Assembly: GCA_030432235.1 (NCBI GenBank)
Contig: JAUIHT010000006.1
Location: forward strand, 124,001-188,000
Origin: Verrucomicrobiia bacterium
GTDB lineage: Bacteria; Verrucomicrobiota; Verrucomicrobiia; Opitutales; Cerasicoccaceae
Direction: 5' to 3'
DNA: 64,000 nt
This document shows positions 24,573 through 33,410 of the stretch, piece after piece. The translations under genes were made by a program, and so were the position numbers. The notes under the pieces were generated by a model. That model did no database searches, was not told the origin of the DNA, and was given only the letters and a program-made list of their open reading frames with translations. Each line of letters begins with the position of its first letter. Positions within the stretch are counted from its first letter, which is position 1.

Positions 24573-26649
24573 CCTGAAAACAATCGGCCTTGCCGTCATC
24601 GCCACGGCCCTAAGCCTGTCCGCCACTGGCCAGGAACTGTGGACACGCCCGGAGTCACTTCCCGCAATCCCTGTGGAGCCCCCACGCACTTGGGTCCTCA
24701 AATCACAGCGCGAGGCATTCCGAGACTATTGCACCACCGGGGAGGGAGCCGCCTTCTTCAATCGCATCAAAAGCGGCTTCGACAAAAAGTACCTCAACGC
24801 GCCCTTCCCGCCGGAGCCCGGCTCCTTCGGCGATTCCTCTCCCGAAGCACGCACCTCGGCTAAAATTGACGCCTGGCGTGAAGCGCAGGATACCTGCAAC
24901 CTTGTAGCCGGCACCGCATCCACCGCGACCATTCTCTGGCTTGTCACCGGCGAAGAGCGGTATCTCGATAAAGCCCGCAACTTCCTCGTAAAGGTCAGCA
25001 CCTGGGATCCGGAAGGCACCACAGGCATCGAATACAATGACGAGACGAACTTCCGCCTGCTGCGCCTACTGCCTGAAGTCTACGACCAAATCAGGGGGCA
25101 ACTGAGCCCCGAGGAAAAGGAAGCCGTGCTGGCCATGTTCCAGCGCCGGGGCGCGACCAGCTTCGAACACATCTTGCGCAAGCAGACTGGCTTGATTCAG
25201 CGCAACTCGCTGGCAGTGGAGCCCTCCAGCCACCCGGTGCGCTTCATGCCGATGCTGGGCCTGATGGGCCTGGCCCTGTGGGACGATCTGCCCGAGGCCC
25301 GTGACTGGTTTGCTTTCACCTACGGCTTTTACGAAAATCAATTCACTCCCTGGGGCGGCGATGACGGCGGCTGGGCCGAAGGCATGGCCTATTGGCGCGG
25401 CGTCATCGAGCACGCTTCCTTCCAGGACGGGCTTCTGCTGGTGGGCGCCCCCGAGGCTTACCAGCAGCCTTTCTGGAAAAACACGTTCTATTTCCCGGTC
25501 TACTTCCTGACACCCTGGCGTTCGACCGCCTTTGGTGACACGCCGGTGGCCGGAAAAATCGGCATGGAGCCCGGTATCCGCGATTTCGTCATCCACGGGG
25601 CCAAGGTCTATCAGGACGGCTATTTGCGCGCCTATGCGGATCTTTACGAAGACCCAAATGAGCTTCCGGAAGAAGAGATGGAGTTCAAGCTATGGCGCAA
25701 ATACCCGACTCCCATCGAGTACCTGCTGCGTGACTTCCTCGTCGCCGACCGCCCCCTACCCGAACCTCAACCCCTGAACGAATTACCGCAAAGCCGTTAT
25801 CTGAAAAGCATCGGCTGGGTGGCCATTCACACCGACCTCGGCAACCCCGAGGAGGACATCTTCCTGCAGTTCAAATCCAGCCCTTACGGCTCCTATAGTC
25901 ATAGCCATGCCGACCAAAACGCCTTCATTCTGAATGCCCACGGAGAATCCCTCGCCGTCAATTCCGGTTATCGGGAATACCACCGCAGTCCCCATCACAA
26001 CGGACACACTCGTCAGACCCTTTCCAAAAACGCCCTGCTCATCGGCGGACAAGGCCAGCCCGCACAGGACGCATCAGCGACAGGTATAATCACTCAATTC
26101 ATGCAATCCGATAGCGCCACCTGGGTACGCGGCGACGCTACGGAAGCCTACCGCGCCAACCCAAGGCTCAAAGACGTCGAACTGGTCCAGCGCGATTTGC
26201 TGATGCTCAACTCAGGCATCGTACTCATCCGTGACGAAGTGCGGACAACCAAGCCCGAGGCGGTTCAGTGGCTGATTCACAGCGTGGAAGCGCCCGAGGA
26301 GAACGAGGACGGCACGCTTACACTTCGTAACCACGACACGACCCTCACGGTAGAACTGGCAGCCGTGAATAACCAGCTTCAAGGCCGGGTAGACGAAAAC
26401 TTCGCCGTACCGGTAGACCCAAAGTACCGCTCCAAGGGCTACGATCCGCAGTTTCACTATTCCGCATCGACTCAGGAACCCGCCACACACACGGTGATTT
26501 ACTCACTGCTCAGGCCCGCCAAGGCCGGTGATACCACACAGGCGCGCATTGGTTCGTGCGATGAGGAGACCGTCGAAGTCAGCCTGCCGAAAAGGGGAAA
26601 CATCCGGGTGGACTTTTCTCAAGGCGAACCTGAGATATCGCAGACGTAG
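24565..26649 (+). CDS. Secreted heparinase II/III-like (DUF4962-type) polysaccharide lyase
   Basis: The 694-aa protein has a signal peptide (cleavage near LSATGQ), an N-terminal (alpha/alpha) toroid (residues about 50-400) and a C-terminal beta-sandwich. YGSYSHSHADQNAFILNAHG places H446 and H448 at the position of the catalytic His in heparinase II/III-type lyases, and REYHRSPHHNGHTRQTLSKN follows. This is the pattern of DUF4962 plus heparinase-like proteins, which include alginate and glycosaminoglycan exolyases. It would finish chains opened by the PL6 enzyme across the promoter region. It is followed after 46 nt by a LacI gene. Confidence 0.88.
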   Translation: MIDLKTIGLAVIATALSLSATGQELWTRPESLPAIPVEPPRTWVLKSQREAFRDYCTTGEGAAFFNRIKSGFDKKYLNAPFPPEPGSFGDSSPEARTSAKIDAWREAQDTCNLVAGTASTATILWLVTGEERYLDKARNFLVKVSTWDPEGTTGIEYNDETNFRLLRLLPEVYDQIRGQLSPEEKEAVLAMFQRRGATSFEHILRKQTGLIQRNSLAVEPSSHPVRFMPMLGLMGLALWDDLPEARDWFAFTYGFYENQFTPWGGDDGGWAEGMAYWRGVIEHASFQDGLLLVGAPEAYQQPFWKNTFYFPVYFLTPWRSTAFGDTPVAGKIGMEPGIRDFVIHGAKVYQDGYLRAYADLYEDPNELPEEEMEFKLWRKYPTPIEYLLRDFLVADRPLPEPQPLNELPQSRYLKSIGWVAIHTDLGNPEEDIFLQFKSSPYGSYSHSHADQNAFILNAHGESLAVNSGYREYHRSPHHNGHTRQTLSKNALLIGGQGQPAQDASATGIITQFMQSDSATWVRGDATEAYRANPRLKDVELVQRDLLMLNSGIVLIRDEVRTTKPEAVQWLIHSVEAPEENEDGTLTLRNHDTTLTVELAAVNNQLQGRVDENFAVPVDPKYRSKGYDPQFHYSASTQEPATHTVIYSLLRPAKAGDTTQARIGSCDEETVEVSLPKRGNIRVDFSQGEPEISQT

Positions 26650-26676
26650 AGGCTTGCACCCGCTATTAAATTCGCG

Positions 26677-26690
26677 TTAATATTTATTGA
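26677..26690. promoter_or_regulatory. Regulon palindrome site 3 (upstream of the LacI gene)
   Basis: TTAATA-TT-TATTGA matches the palindrome except for one base and ends 5 nt before the LacI ATG at 26696. This is a typical autoregulatory position. Confidence 0.6.
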
Positions 26691-26695
26691 AAGCG

Positions 26696-27793
26696 ATGAA
26701 AATAGCGTCGGGAAAAAGCCAAAGCCGTCTCTCACAAAAGCAAATAGCCGCCGATCTGGGAGTATCCCAGACCTTGGTCTCCATGGTCCTAAACGGGCGC
26801 GCCGACGGCATCGCCAAGACGTCCTACGACCGCATCTGGGAGTACGCTCTGGCCAACGGTTACTCTCCGCGTGGTATGAAAATCGACGCGGTCATGTCCA
26901 ACAGCCTGCAGATGGGCATCGCCACCGTGGGTTACATCCTGCGAGCGCCCCTGCGTCTGGCCAACAAGAGCAACTTCTTCAGCCACGTCCATCAGGGGCT
27001 TCACGATCATCTGACAGAGAATGGCGCCAAGACGGTCTTCCTCGGCTCGGAGGATCTGATCACCGAGAAGGATCTGGAGCAGTTCGTCAAGACTCGCATG
27101 CAGATGCGCGGCCTCGTCATCATGGGTGAGATTGACCCCGCCCTGGTGCGCAAACTCGCCAAGATTTTCCATCGGGTAGTCTACACCTCGGCCCGGCTGC
27201 CCGGCGTATGCCATTCGGTGGTGGCCAATGACGAGGACGCCTCCGAGAAGCTGGTGGAGCATCTTTATTCGCTGGGCCATCGCCGCTTTTCCTGGATGGG
27301 CGGCTCCCCCGGCACCATGCGCCATCACTACCGCCTGGAAAAACTCAAGACCGCACTGCAGCGCCGCGGCATCGAGCTGGAGCACTGCCAGGAGGATTTG
27401 TCTGGCGGTGCGGACCGGCGCGAGGGGTACGACTGCGCTATGGCCCTGCTGGAGCACAGCCGCAATAATCCATCCACCGCCTGGATATGCTTTAATAGCC
27501 TGATGGCGCGCGGGGCCATTACCTGCCTACTCAAGAACGGCTACGATGTGGGCGGAAGCATCAGCGTCGCCGCGCTGGACTTCACCCGTGTGCGGGACAT
27601 GGAATGGCCCACCCTCACTTCCTCCGGTGCCGTACCGGAAGAGTTGGGCCGTATCGCCGCCGAGCTGATCATCCAGGATCACGATTCGTCTTACTTCCAG
27701 GACATCGTTATCCCGGCAGAAATTTATATAGGTGAAAGCACCGGCCCTGCCCCGCAATCCAAGGCGAAGCCCACCAAGGCAAAGCGCTCCTGA
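26696..27793 (+). CDS. LacI-family transcriptional regulator, candidate controller of the 16-31 kb regulon
   Basis: The product is 365 aa from the ATG at 26696. An open frame from a TTG at 26687 exists but would start inside the palindrome. The HTH reads QIAADLGVSQTLVSMVLNG; the effector domain includes GLVIMGEIDPALVRKLAK, HSVVANDEDASEKLVEHL, LGHRRFSWMGGSP and SISVAALDFTRVRDMEWP. It lacks the common hinge motif of classic LacI, which may fit an AT-rich rather than CG-centred operator. It follows the heparinase-like gene and carries regulon site 3 at its start. Confidence 0.9.
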   Translation: MKIASGKSQSRLSQKQIAADLGVSQTLVSMVLNGRADGIAKTSYDRIWEYALANGYSPRGMKIDAVMSNSLQMGIATVGYILRAPLRLANKSNFFSHVHQGLHDHLTENGAKTVFLGSEDLITEKDLEQFVKTRMQMRGLVIMGEIDPALVRKLAKIFHRVVYTSARLPGVCHSVVANDEDASEKLVEHLYSLGHRRFSWMGGSPGTMRHHYRLEKLKTALQRRGIELEHCQEDLSGGADRREGYDCAMALLEHSRNNPSTAWICFNSLMARGAITCLLKNGYDVGGSISVAALDFTRVRDMEWPTLTSSGAVPEELGRIAAELIIQDHDSSYFQDIVIPAEIYIGESTGPAPQSKAKPTKAKRS

Positions 27794-27850
27794 ATCCCAC
27801 AGCCTTTGGCCGCAACCATTGCCCTGCACAACTGAGCTGCCTGGCCCCTG

Positions 27851-27864
27851 TTAATATTTATTAA
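27851..27864. promoter_or_regulatory. Regulon palindrome site 4 (upstream of the 1177-aa esterase)
   Basis: TTAATA-TT-TATTAA has perfect 6-bp arms around a TT centre and lies 37 nt before the ATG at 27902. It is the best copy of the motif in the window. Confidence 0.65.
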
Positions 27865-27901
27865 TTGACCCATGGCAGCCTTTTCAATTGCATGAACACC
27901 G

Positions 27902-30900
27902 ATGACTACCCTCATCGTACGCCTCGGTGTTATCCCGGTCATACTTCAGTCAATTATTACACTTATGGCTGGAGAAATAATCTGGAACGATTCGCTTTCC
28001 GGCGACATCGCTGGCAGCGTGCCCACCGCCAGCGCCTACCGGCCTCTGACCCCAAGCGGCGAAACGGATTCGTTGCCCATCGCCAGCGGTGAGTCCGCCC
28101 CTCTCGGCTGCGTGATTGCCCCAGTAGACGACGGTCCCGAACTCCCCTCTCCCGTCCCCGGGGAACCTTACCTGCGTCTCTACGATTACAACACGTCACT
28201 CGCCAGCGGTGTGGAATGGAACATCAGCACAAGCGAGGAAGCCAGCTACGACGCACTTGTCCTTTCCTTTCAGCTTCGTCCGCAGGCGGTCATTGCCGAT
28301 GGCGGCGACCTGCGTCTGTCCGTCGGTCGTTACAGCGATAGTGATTCTCTCACTCTGAACAGCGGTGCAAACCGGCCCTTTCTGGTCAGCTTCACCAACA
28401 ACGGCGACGTGACCATGTGGCATTCCGACTTCGAGCAGCAAATTAAATCCACCTTCGACCCAGTTCAAACCCAAGACGTCACTCTATTCATCAATGATAA
28501 CGACCTGCTGGCGCTCCCGATTACAACACCCGATGGAGGCAACGAAAGCCTGTCACCAAACACCCTCGTGCTTTTCATGGGCGATGCCTGCATCGGCCAA
28601 ACGAGCTTTGATGATGTGACTCCCGAGCGCGAGTACGCCACGAAACCCAACAACCTGGGCCGCATTAGTTTTCATACCTCGTCAACCGCCGCCGGGGTGG
28701 ACTTTGGCATCACCAGCATCACGCTGCGGTCGTTACATCCCTATTTCCCTGGGCTCTACCCTCAGGACGAATACCGGCACGTCGTCCTTGCGGAGGAAGC
28801 CTTCGACGTCCTCACCGCCGATGTGTCGACTCTCCCCTCCTGGCAACAAACCTCCGGCAGCGGCACCTTCATCGTCGATGAGAACGGCCTGCTGTTTGAT
28901 TACACTGGCGACGCCGGAGATGTTTCCGCACAGCACTTCTTCCGCGACGAATTGCTCGTCGAGCGCGAACCGACGACCGGAGAATACGGCCCCTACTTTT
29001 ACCTTAGATTTGAACTCACCCTAGATGTCCTGCCCGAAAGCGGCGGCGAGGATTTCTTTTTCGGTTACAACAACCCATCGACCATCGAGAACATGCGCGG
29101 CTTCATTTGGCTGAAGCGCAGCGAGACAGGAGACACGGCAGAAATAGGCGTTTCGGCACCAACCACAAATCCCGTCTACTCACCACATCTTCTCGAAACT
29201 GGCACGATCTACACCATCCTTGTACGCTACGATCTGTCACGCAACGACTCCTGGATTTGGGTCGATCCAGATGCGGAAACCGAGCCCGATGCCTTCTCTG
29301 CGGACCCGGACGACTACAGTTATTCGCGGGTCGAAGCCGTCACTGCAAACTTCGATAGCGCCGACGCGCTGGGGCGCTTTCACGTGGATAACCTCCGCGT
29401 CGCCACTTCCTTTCGTAGTGCGCTGGCAAAAGGTCCCTACGACACCTTTAGCGGCCCGGAAATCGTGCGCGGCAGCACCGCCTTCACCGCCACCGGCGAC
29501 AGCTACCTTGCTACCATGGACTTCTACGGAAACCTGACCGGCTTATCCCAGAGCGGCGTCAGCCTCCTGGCACAAGGCCTGTGGAACAAGGAAGACCTTG
29601 GCGAAATTGGCGACCGCCGTAATATCGACCGCAGCTACGTCAAGGCGCAGACGGAGCTACTCATGGCTCATCTCGACGCCAGCCCAGACGCCCTCAAGCT
29701 CTTCCTGCAAAACAACGACGACAGCCAGGATGGAGCGTACGAACTGGTTCTGGAAAACACGTCCCTTACCGCTGTAACACTCGACGACGGGTCCACCTTT
29801 GCCGCCCCGTTTTCGAGCAGTGCATCGCTGACCACGACAAGCGCCATCCTCGATTTCGGCGCTGAGCAAGTCTGGCTGTGCGGCATCGACGCGATAAATC
29901 TCAAGTCGCCGGACCATGTCGACGCCAGCGTCGCCACGGTCGACATGCCCTCCAAGAGTCTGCGACAAATCGACTTCTTTTTCGGCCACTTCAACCTGCT
30001 GGATCCCAGCGAATATCGGGTGTTTCAACGCACGAGTTTGGGCCATGGCCCCGTACTGGTCAAAGGCCGGGCACCAGCCGGAAGCGATCTGGTCGAGGTA
30101 CGCTTTAGCGGCGAATCAACCTTCGGGACATCCCTCCCGGAAGGTTGGCAGACCGTCGCCTGGGCCAACGAATCCACCGGCTTGTTCGAGCAAAGCTTCA
30201 CCTTACCCGCGGGAGGATGGTACTCCGCCGAGGTACGGGCCTCCGGTGATGGAACCGCCCTTGCCACGAAAACAGTGGAGCGTTTCGGTGTCGGCGAGGT
30301 CTTTGTGGGCTCGGGGCAATCGAACTCCACCAACGCAGGGACCGAGGCCGTCGATCAGGCCAGTGGTATGGTCGCGGCCTTTACCGGTGGCCATTGGCAA
30401 CTGGGCAACGATCCTTTCCCCGGGCCACATGACAGCACCCAGCGCGGCAGTTACTATTCCACGTTGGGCGACCTGCTTTACGAGCGCCTGGGCGTACCCA
30501 TCGCCTTCGCCTCCTCTGGCCACGGTGGCACGTCCATTGCCCTTTGGCAGTCTGACGTGGACTACCGGTACAACAGCTTTACCTACGCCCGTTACAACGG
30601 CATTTATGACTGGACGCTGCATCGCATTCGCCAGCTTGGAGCCGACGGCATTCGGGGCGTTCTTTGGCATCAGGGGGAAAGCGACTCCAGCCATACGCCC
30701 GGAGTGACCCGCACCACGGAAAACGACTACTACGACCGGCTCCGCAACCTAATCGAAAATATCCGCGCCGATGCCGGCTGGAACGTGCCCTGGTATGTCG
30801 CGCAGGTATCGGTCTGGCCGCTGCCTTCGGAAAACCCCGAAGGCGATGAAAACATACAGGCCGCACAAGCGCGTATCTGGAGTGATGGCGTTGCTTATCA

Positions 30901-31435
30901 GGGGGCCAACAGCGACTCCATTGGGGTGGAGTACCACCAGCTCGACGGCAGCCGCGTTCACTTCCGTCCGCCCGGGCTCATGCGCCACGGCACGCTTTGG
31001 AGCATACACGTAGGCGATCAAATTGATCGGCAAACGGGCGGTATTTACGCCCTCGATACGGACAAGGACTCCCTCCCTGACTACTGGGAGCGCCTCTGGG
31101 ATTTTCCGGTCGAAGTTCCGGCCACGAACACGCACTCCGACGCGGATGGGTACTCGGACTACGATGAGTTCATTGCAGGAAGCAACCCGCTCGACCCCAA
31201 TGATTTCCCGGCAATGAAGTCGCAGTTGGCAGGCGGGCAGTGGCAGCTGGCTTTCACCGCACAGCCCTATCGCAAGTATCGCCTGTGGGAGTCCTCTGAC
31301 CTGATCCAATGGTCCGTAGTGGAGGAGCAGGTGGCGGTCGAGCCCACACCCGTCACACACGAATCCACCGTACCTTCCGGCCCCCTCTTTTACAAACTGG
31401 AATGGTCCAACGACCTCGAGCCCGCCACCGAGTGA
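27902..31435 (+). CDS. Large secreted multidomain SASA-type esterase with lectin-like domains and C-terminal Ca-binding repeat
   Basis: The 1177-aa protein begins with a hydrophobic signal-like segment. Residues about 25-260 and 290-520 look like two LamG/concanavalin-A-like modules; a beta-rich linker follows. The catalytic SASA domain (about 790-1050) carries VGSGQSNSTN (nucleophile S807), GHGGTSIALW, GVLWHQGESDSS and DGSRVHFRPPG (Asp/His). The C-terminus has a thrombospondin-type-3-like repeat (DTDKDSLPDYWE, DADGYSDYDEFIAGSNPLD) and a small beta domain. It probably deacetylates a polysaccharide at the cell surface. The gene follows the LacI regulator and has regulon site 4 in front of it. 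Confidence 0.85.
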   Translation: MTTLIVRLGVIPVILQSIITLMAGEIIWNDSLSGDIAGSVPTASAYRPLTPSGETDSLPIASGESAPLGCVIAPVDDGPELPSPVPGEPYLRLYDYNTSLASGVEWNISTSEEASYDALVLSFQLRPQAVIADGGDLRLSVGRYSDSDSLTLNSGANRPFLVSFTNNGDVTMWHSDFEQQIKSTFDPVQTQDVTLFINDNDLLALPITTPDGGNESLSPNTLVLFMGDACIGQTSFDDVTPEREYATKPNNLGRISFHTSSTAAGVDFGITSITLRSLHPYFPGLYPQDEYRHVVLAEEAFDVLTADVSTLPSWQQTSGSGTFIVDENGLLFDYTGDAGDVSAQHFFRDELLVEREPTTGEYGPYFYLRFELTLDVLPESGGEDFFFGYNNPSTIENMRGFIWLKRSETGDTAEIGVSAPTTNPVYSPHLLETGTIYTILVRYDLSRNDSWIWVDPDAETEPDAFSADPDDYSYSRVEAVTANFDSADALGRFHVDNLRVATSFRSALAKGPYDTFSGPEIVRGSTAFTATGDSYLATMDFYGNLTGLSQSGVSLLAQGLWNKEDLGEIGDRRNIDRSYVKAQTELLMAHLDASPDALKLFLQNNDDSQDGAYELVLENTSLTAVTLDDGSTFAAPFSSSASLTTTSAILDFGAEQVWLCGIDAINLKSPDHVDASVATVDMPSKSLRQIDFFFGHFNLLDPSEYRVFQRTSLGHGPVLVKGRAPAGSDLVEVRFSGESTFGTSLPEGWQTVAWANESTGLFEQSFTLPAGGWYSAEVRASGDGTALATKTVERFGVGEVFVGSGQSNSTNAGTEAVDQASGMVAAFTGGHWQLGNDPFPGPHDSTQRGSYYSTLGDLLYERLGVPIAFASSGHGGTSIALWQSDVDYRYNSFTYARYNGIYDWTLHRIRQLGADGIRGVLWHQGESDSSHTPGVTRTTENDYYDRLRNLIENIRADAGWNVPWYVAQVSVWPLPSENPEGDENIQAAQARIWSDGVAYQGANSDSIGVEYHQLDGSRVHFRPPGLMRHGTLWSIHVGDQIDRQTGGIYALDTDKDSLPDYWERLWDFPVEVPATNTHSDADGYSDYDEFIAGSNPLDPNDFPAMKSQLAGGQWQLAFTAQPYRKYRLWESSDLIQWSVVEEQVAVEPTPVTHESTVPSGPLFYKLEWSNDLEPATE

Positions 31436-31444
31436 GGCAAAGTC

Positions 31445-31488
31445 CAGGAATCGCAGCCGCCCCTACGAGAGCAAGAGCTTGATTCCTG
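31445..31488 (+). other. Inverted repeat after the 1177-aa esterase gene
   Basis: CAGGAATC (31445-31452) and GATTCCTG (31481-31488) are perfect 8-bp arms with a 28-nt loop, 9 nt after the stop codon. There is no T-run, so factor-independent termination is doubtful. The rest of the 226-nt gap to 31661 shows nothing I can name. Confidence 0.35.
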
Positions 31489-31661
31489 TTGTCCAAGAAA
31501 CTGACAATCAGGCATTTCTTAGCTTAGGCCAATCACAGGCTAGAGCGAGCATGGGGCAAGGGCAGACAAGCAACCGCAAACATTAGCAGTGCTTCTATGG
31601 ACAATTAGCGAACTTGACCACAATGGCCCCGCTGGTATTCTCCCTAAAGAGTTTGCTCCTA

Positions 31662-32792
31662 ATGAAAACTTCTATTGTCACTCTCACTGCGACATTCTTT
31701 GTGATTGTAGCCCATACTGCGCTTGCACAAACGCCACCGGGAGATATCGCAAACATGTCCCTGCAAGAGCTCCTTGCAGTCAAAATCGTCCGCCAGCAAC
31801 AAGACCAGCGGACCACGACCGAAGCGACCGAATCGAATGTTCCCGTCACGTCTCCACTGGATAGAAAATTCCACTTCAACTTCGACTACATCTACGTCAA
31901 GTTCGACGGATACCTCAATGGTAGCCAGGAGTTGACCCCGCAACAGGTATTATGGGCCGGCCCACCGAATCCACGACCCAACGACCAGTATCCTGTGGTC
32001 CCAACGACCATCGAACAGCAGGTTCTGAGCTTTGAGTTGAGTTACGACATCAGCGACGATGTCAGCGTCAGCCTCTACATCCCCTACATTCACCAGTCCA
32101 CCGAGCATATCAGTATCGTGCCGGGCTTCTCCGATTTTAATATCACCAGCCAGGGCCTTGGTGATATCTCGACCGGCGTGTCCTGGCAGGCTATCACCAG
32201 TGACTCCGGTACCCTCCTGGTCGCCGGGGATCTCAGTTATCCCACCGGGAGCATTAACGAGCAGGGCCGCACCCCGCGCAGCGCAACGATGGACACGCAG
32301 TTGCCGTATACCATGCAGTTGGGTTCCGGCACGGTGGACTTCACCCCGGCCATCGCTTACGTCGGCTGGAATGACTCGTGGCTCTGGGGAGTGGGCGCGG
32401 ATGCCACCATACGTTTCGGTGAGAACTACCGAGGTTATCGGCTGGGCAATATTTACGAAGTCGAGGGATGGGTGCGCTATGTTGAATCAAGCTGGGTGCA
32501 ACCGTCTTTCCGGCTCACCACCATTTTCTGGGATCAGATTCATGGTCAGGATAGCGAGCTACTGGCCCCCGCCCTACCGACGAATCCTTATCCGGCCCCG
32601 GTGACCAACCCGAACGCCTTTGGCGGCACGAAAATCCTGGCCCTGCCAGGCATTCGCCTGAGTTATCCCAAAGGCTGGTTTCGCGGGCAATACATAGAGG
32701 TTGAGGGCGGTGTACCCGTGTACCAATACCTGAACGGCCCTCAGCCCAAGGAAGATTGGCGTATCAATGTCAGCCTAACGCTCAATTTTTAG
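31662..32792 (+). CDS. Outer-membrane beta-barrel protein with TonB-receptor-like N-terminal box
   Basis: The product is 376 aa from the ATG at 31662, giving a signal peptide (MKTSIVTLTATFFVIVAHTA) that ends at ALAQ. The mature start has DIANMSLQELLAVKIV, which resembles the short N-terminal LSLEELL box of some TonB-dependent receptors. Alternating amphipathic strands follow (FHFNFDYIYVKFDGY, LSFELSYDISDDVSVSLYIP, TGVSWQAI) and the chain ends in a terminal Phe (NVSLTLNF), typical of barrel proteins. The barrel is far too short for a true TonB receptor. It is followed after 12 nt by a YfiR-like gene and then a hybrid kinase, so it may form the outer part of a sensing system. Confidence 0.75.
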   Translation: MKTSIVTLTATFFVIVAHTALAQTPPGDIANMSLQELLAVKIVRQQQDQRTTTEATESNVPVTSPLDRKFHFNFDYIYVKFDGYLNGSQELTPQQVLWAGPPNPRPNDQYPVVPTTIEQQVLSFELSYDISDDVSVSLYIPYIHQSTEHISIVPGFSDFNITSQGLGDISTGVSWQAITSDSGTLLVAGDLSYPTGSINEQGRTPRSATMDTQLPYTMQLGSGTVDFTPAIAYVGWNDSWLWGVGADATIRFGENYRGYRLGNIYEVEGWVRYVESSWVQPSFRLTTIFWDQIHGQDSELLAPALPTNPYPAPVTNPNAFGGTKILALPGIRLSYPKGWFRGQYIEVEGGVPVYQYLNGPQPKEDWRINVSLTLNF

Positions 32793-32804
32793 TAAACAAA
32801 TGCC

Positions 32805-33410
32805 ATGCCGGTGCCAAATAAAGCACGTGGAGTCTGGCGCATATTAATAATGTGCGCGTGGTTGCTGTTTGCCTGCTTGTTTCATGCGCATACCGCCCAA
32901 GCCGCTAACAGCAACCCGAACCAATTGGAGGAATATCAGGCCAAGGCATTGCTGATTTACAACATCGCCAAGTTCGTCATCTGGCCCGAAGAAGCCTTCA
33001 CCACACACCCAAACCGGTTCGTCATCAATATAGCCGGACAGAATCCCTTCGGAAATGCATTTTACTTCCTGGACAATAAAACGATCCAGGGCCGTGACGT
33101 GGCAGTAGAGAGCTGGACCGGACTGAATCTAGCTTACGATTACCAGGTCCTGTATATCGATTCCATGGGCCTCCAGGAGTTCTCCCATGCGCTGCAGAGC
33201 CTGCAGGAGCACCACGTCCTCGTTATCACCAGCAACGTGGACCTATTTGACGCCGGTGCCATGGTCTATCTCGGGGTCGAGAGTGAAAATCTGATCTTCC
33301 GTGTAAACCTAGCATCCGCACACAAGGCCGGTCTGGAAATTAGCGGCAACCTGCTTCGCCATGCCGATCAGGTTTACTTCGACTCCTCCAACGAAAGTGG
33401 CGGCCAATGA
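32805..33410 (+). CDS. YfiR/DUF4154 family periplasmic protein
   Basis: The 201-aa protein has a signal peptide (cleavage near AQAA). YfiR/DUF4154 features are [19 protein letters not shown] near the start, [20 protein letters not shown] in the middle and [20 protein letters not shown] near the end. In Pseudomonas, YfiR is a periplasmic inhibitor of the CHASE8-bearing diguanylate cyclase YfiN. Here its stop overlaps the start of a CHASE8-like hybrid kinase by 4 nt (ATGA), so it is expected to bind that kinase's periplasmic domain. Confidence 0.87.
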   Translation: MPVPNKARGVWRILIMCAWLLFACLFHAHTAQAANSNPNQLEEYQAKALLIYNIAKFVIWPEEAFTTHPNRFVINIAGQNPFGNAFYFLDNKTIQGRDVAVESWTGLNLAYDYQVLYIDSMGLQEFSHALQSLQEHHVLVITSNVDLFDAGAMVYLGVESENLIFRVNLASAHKAGLEISGNLLRHADQVYFDSSNESGGQ

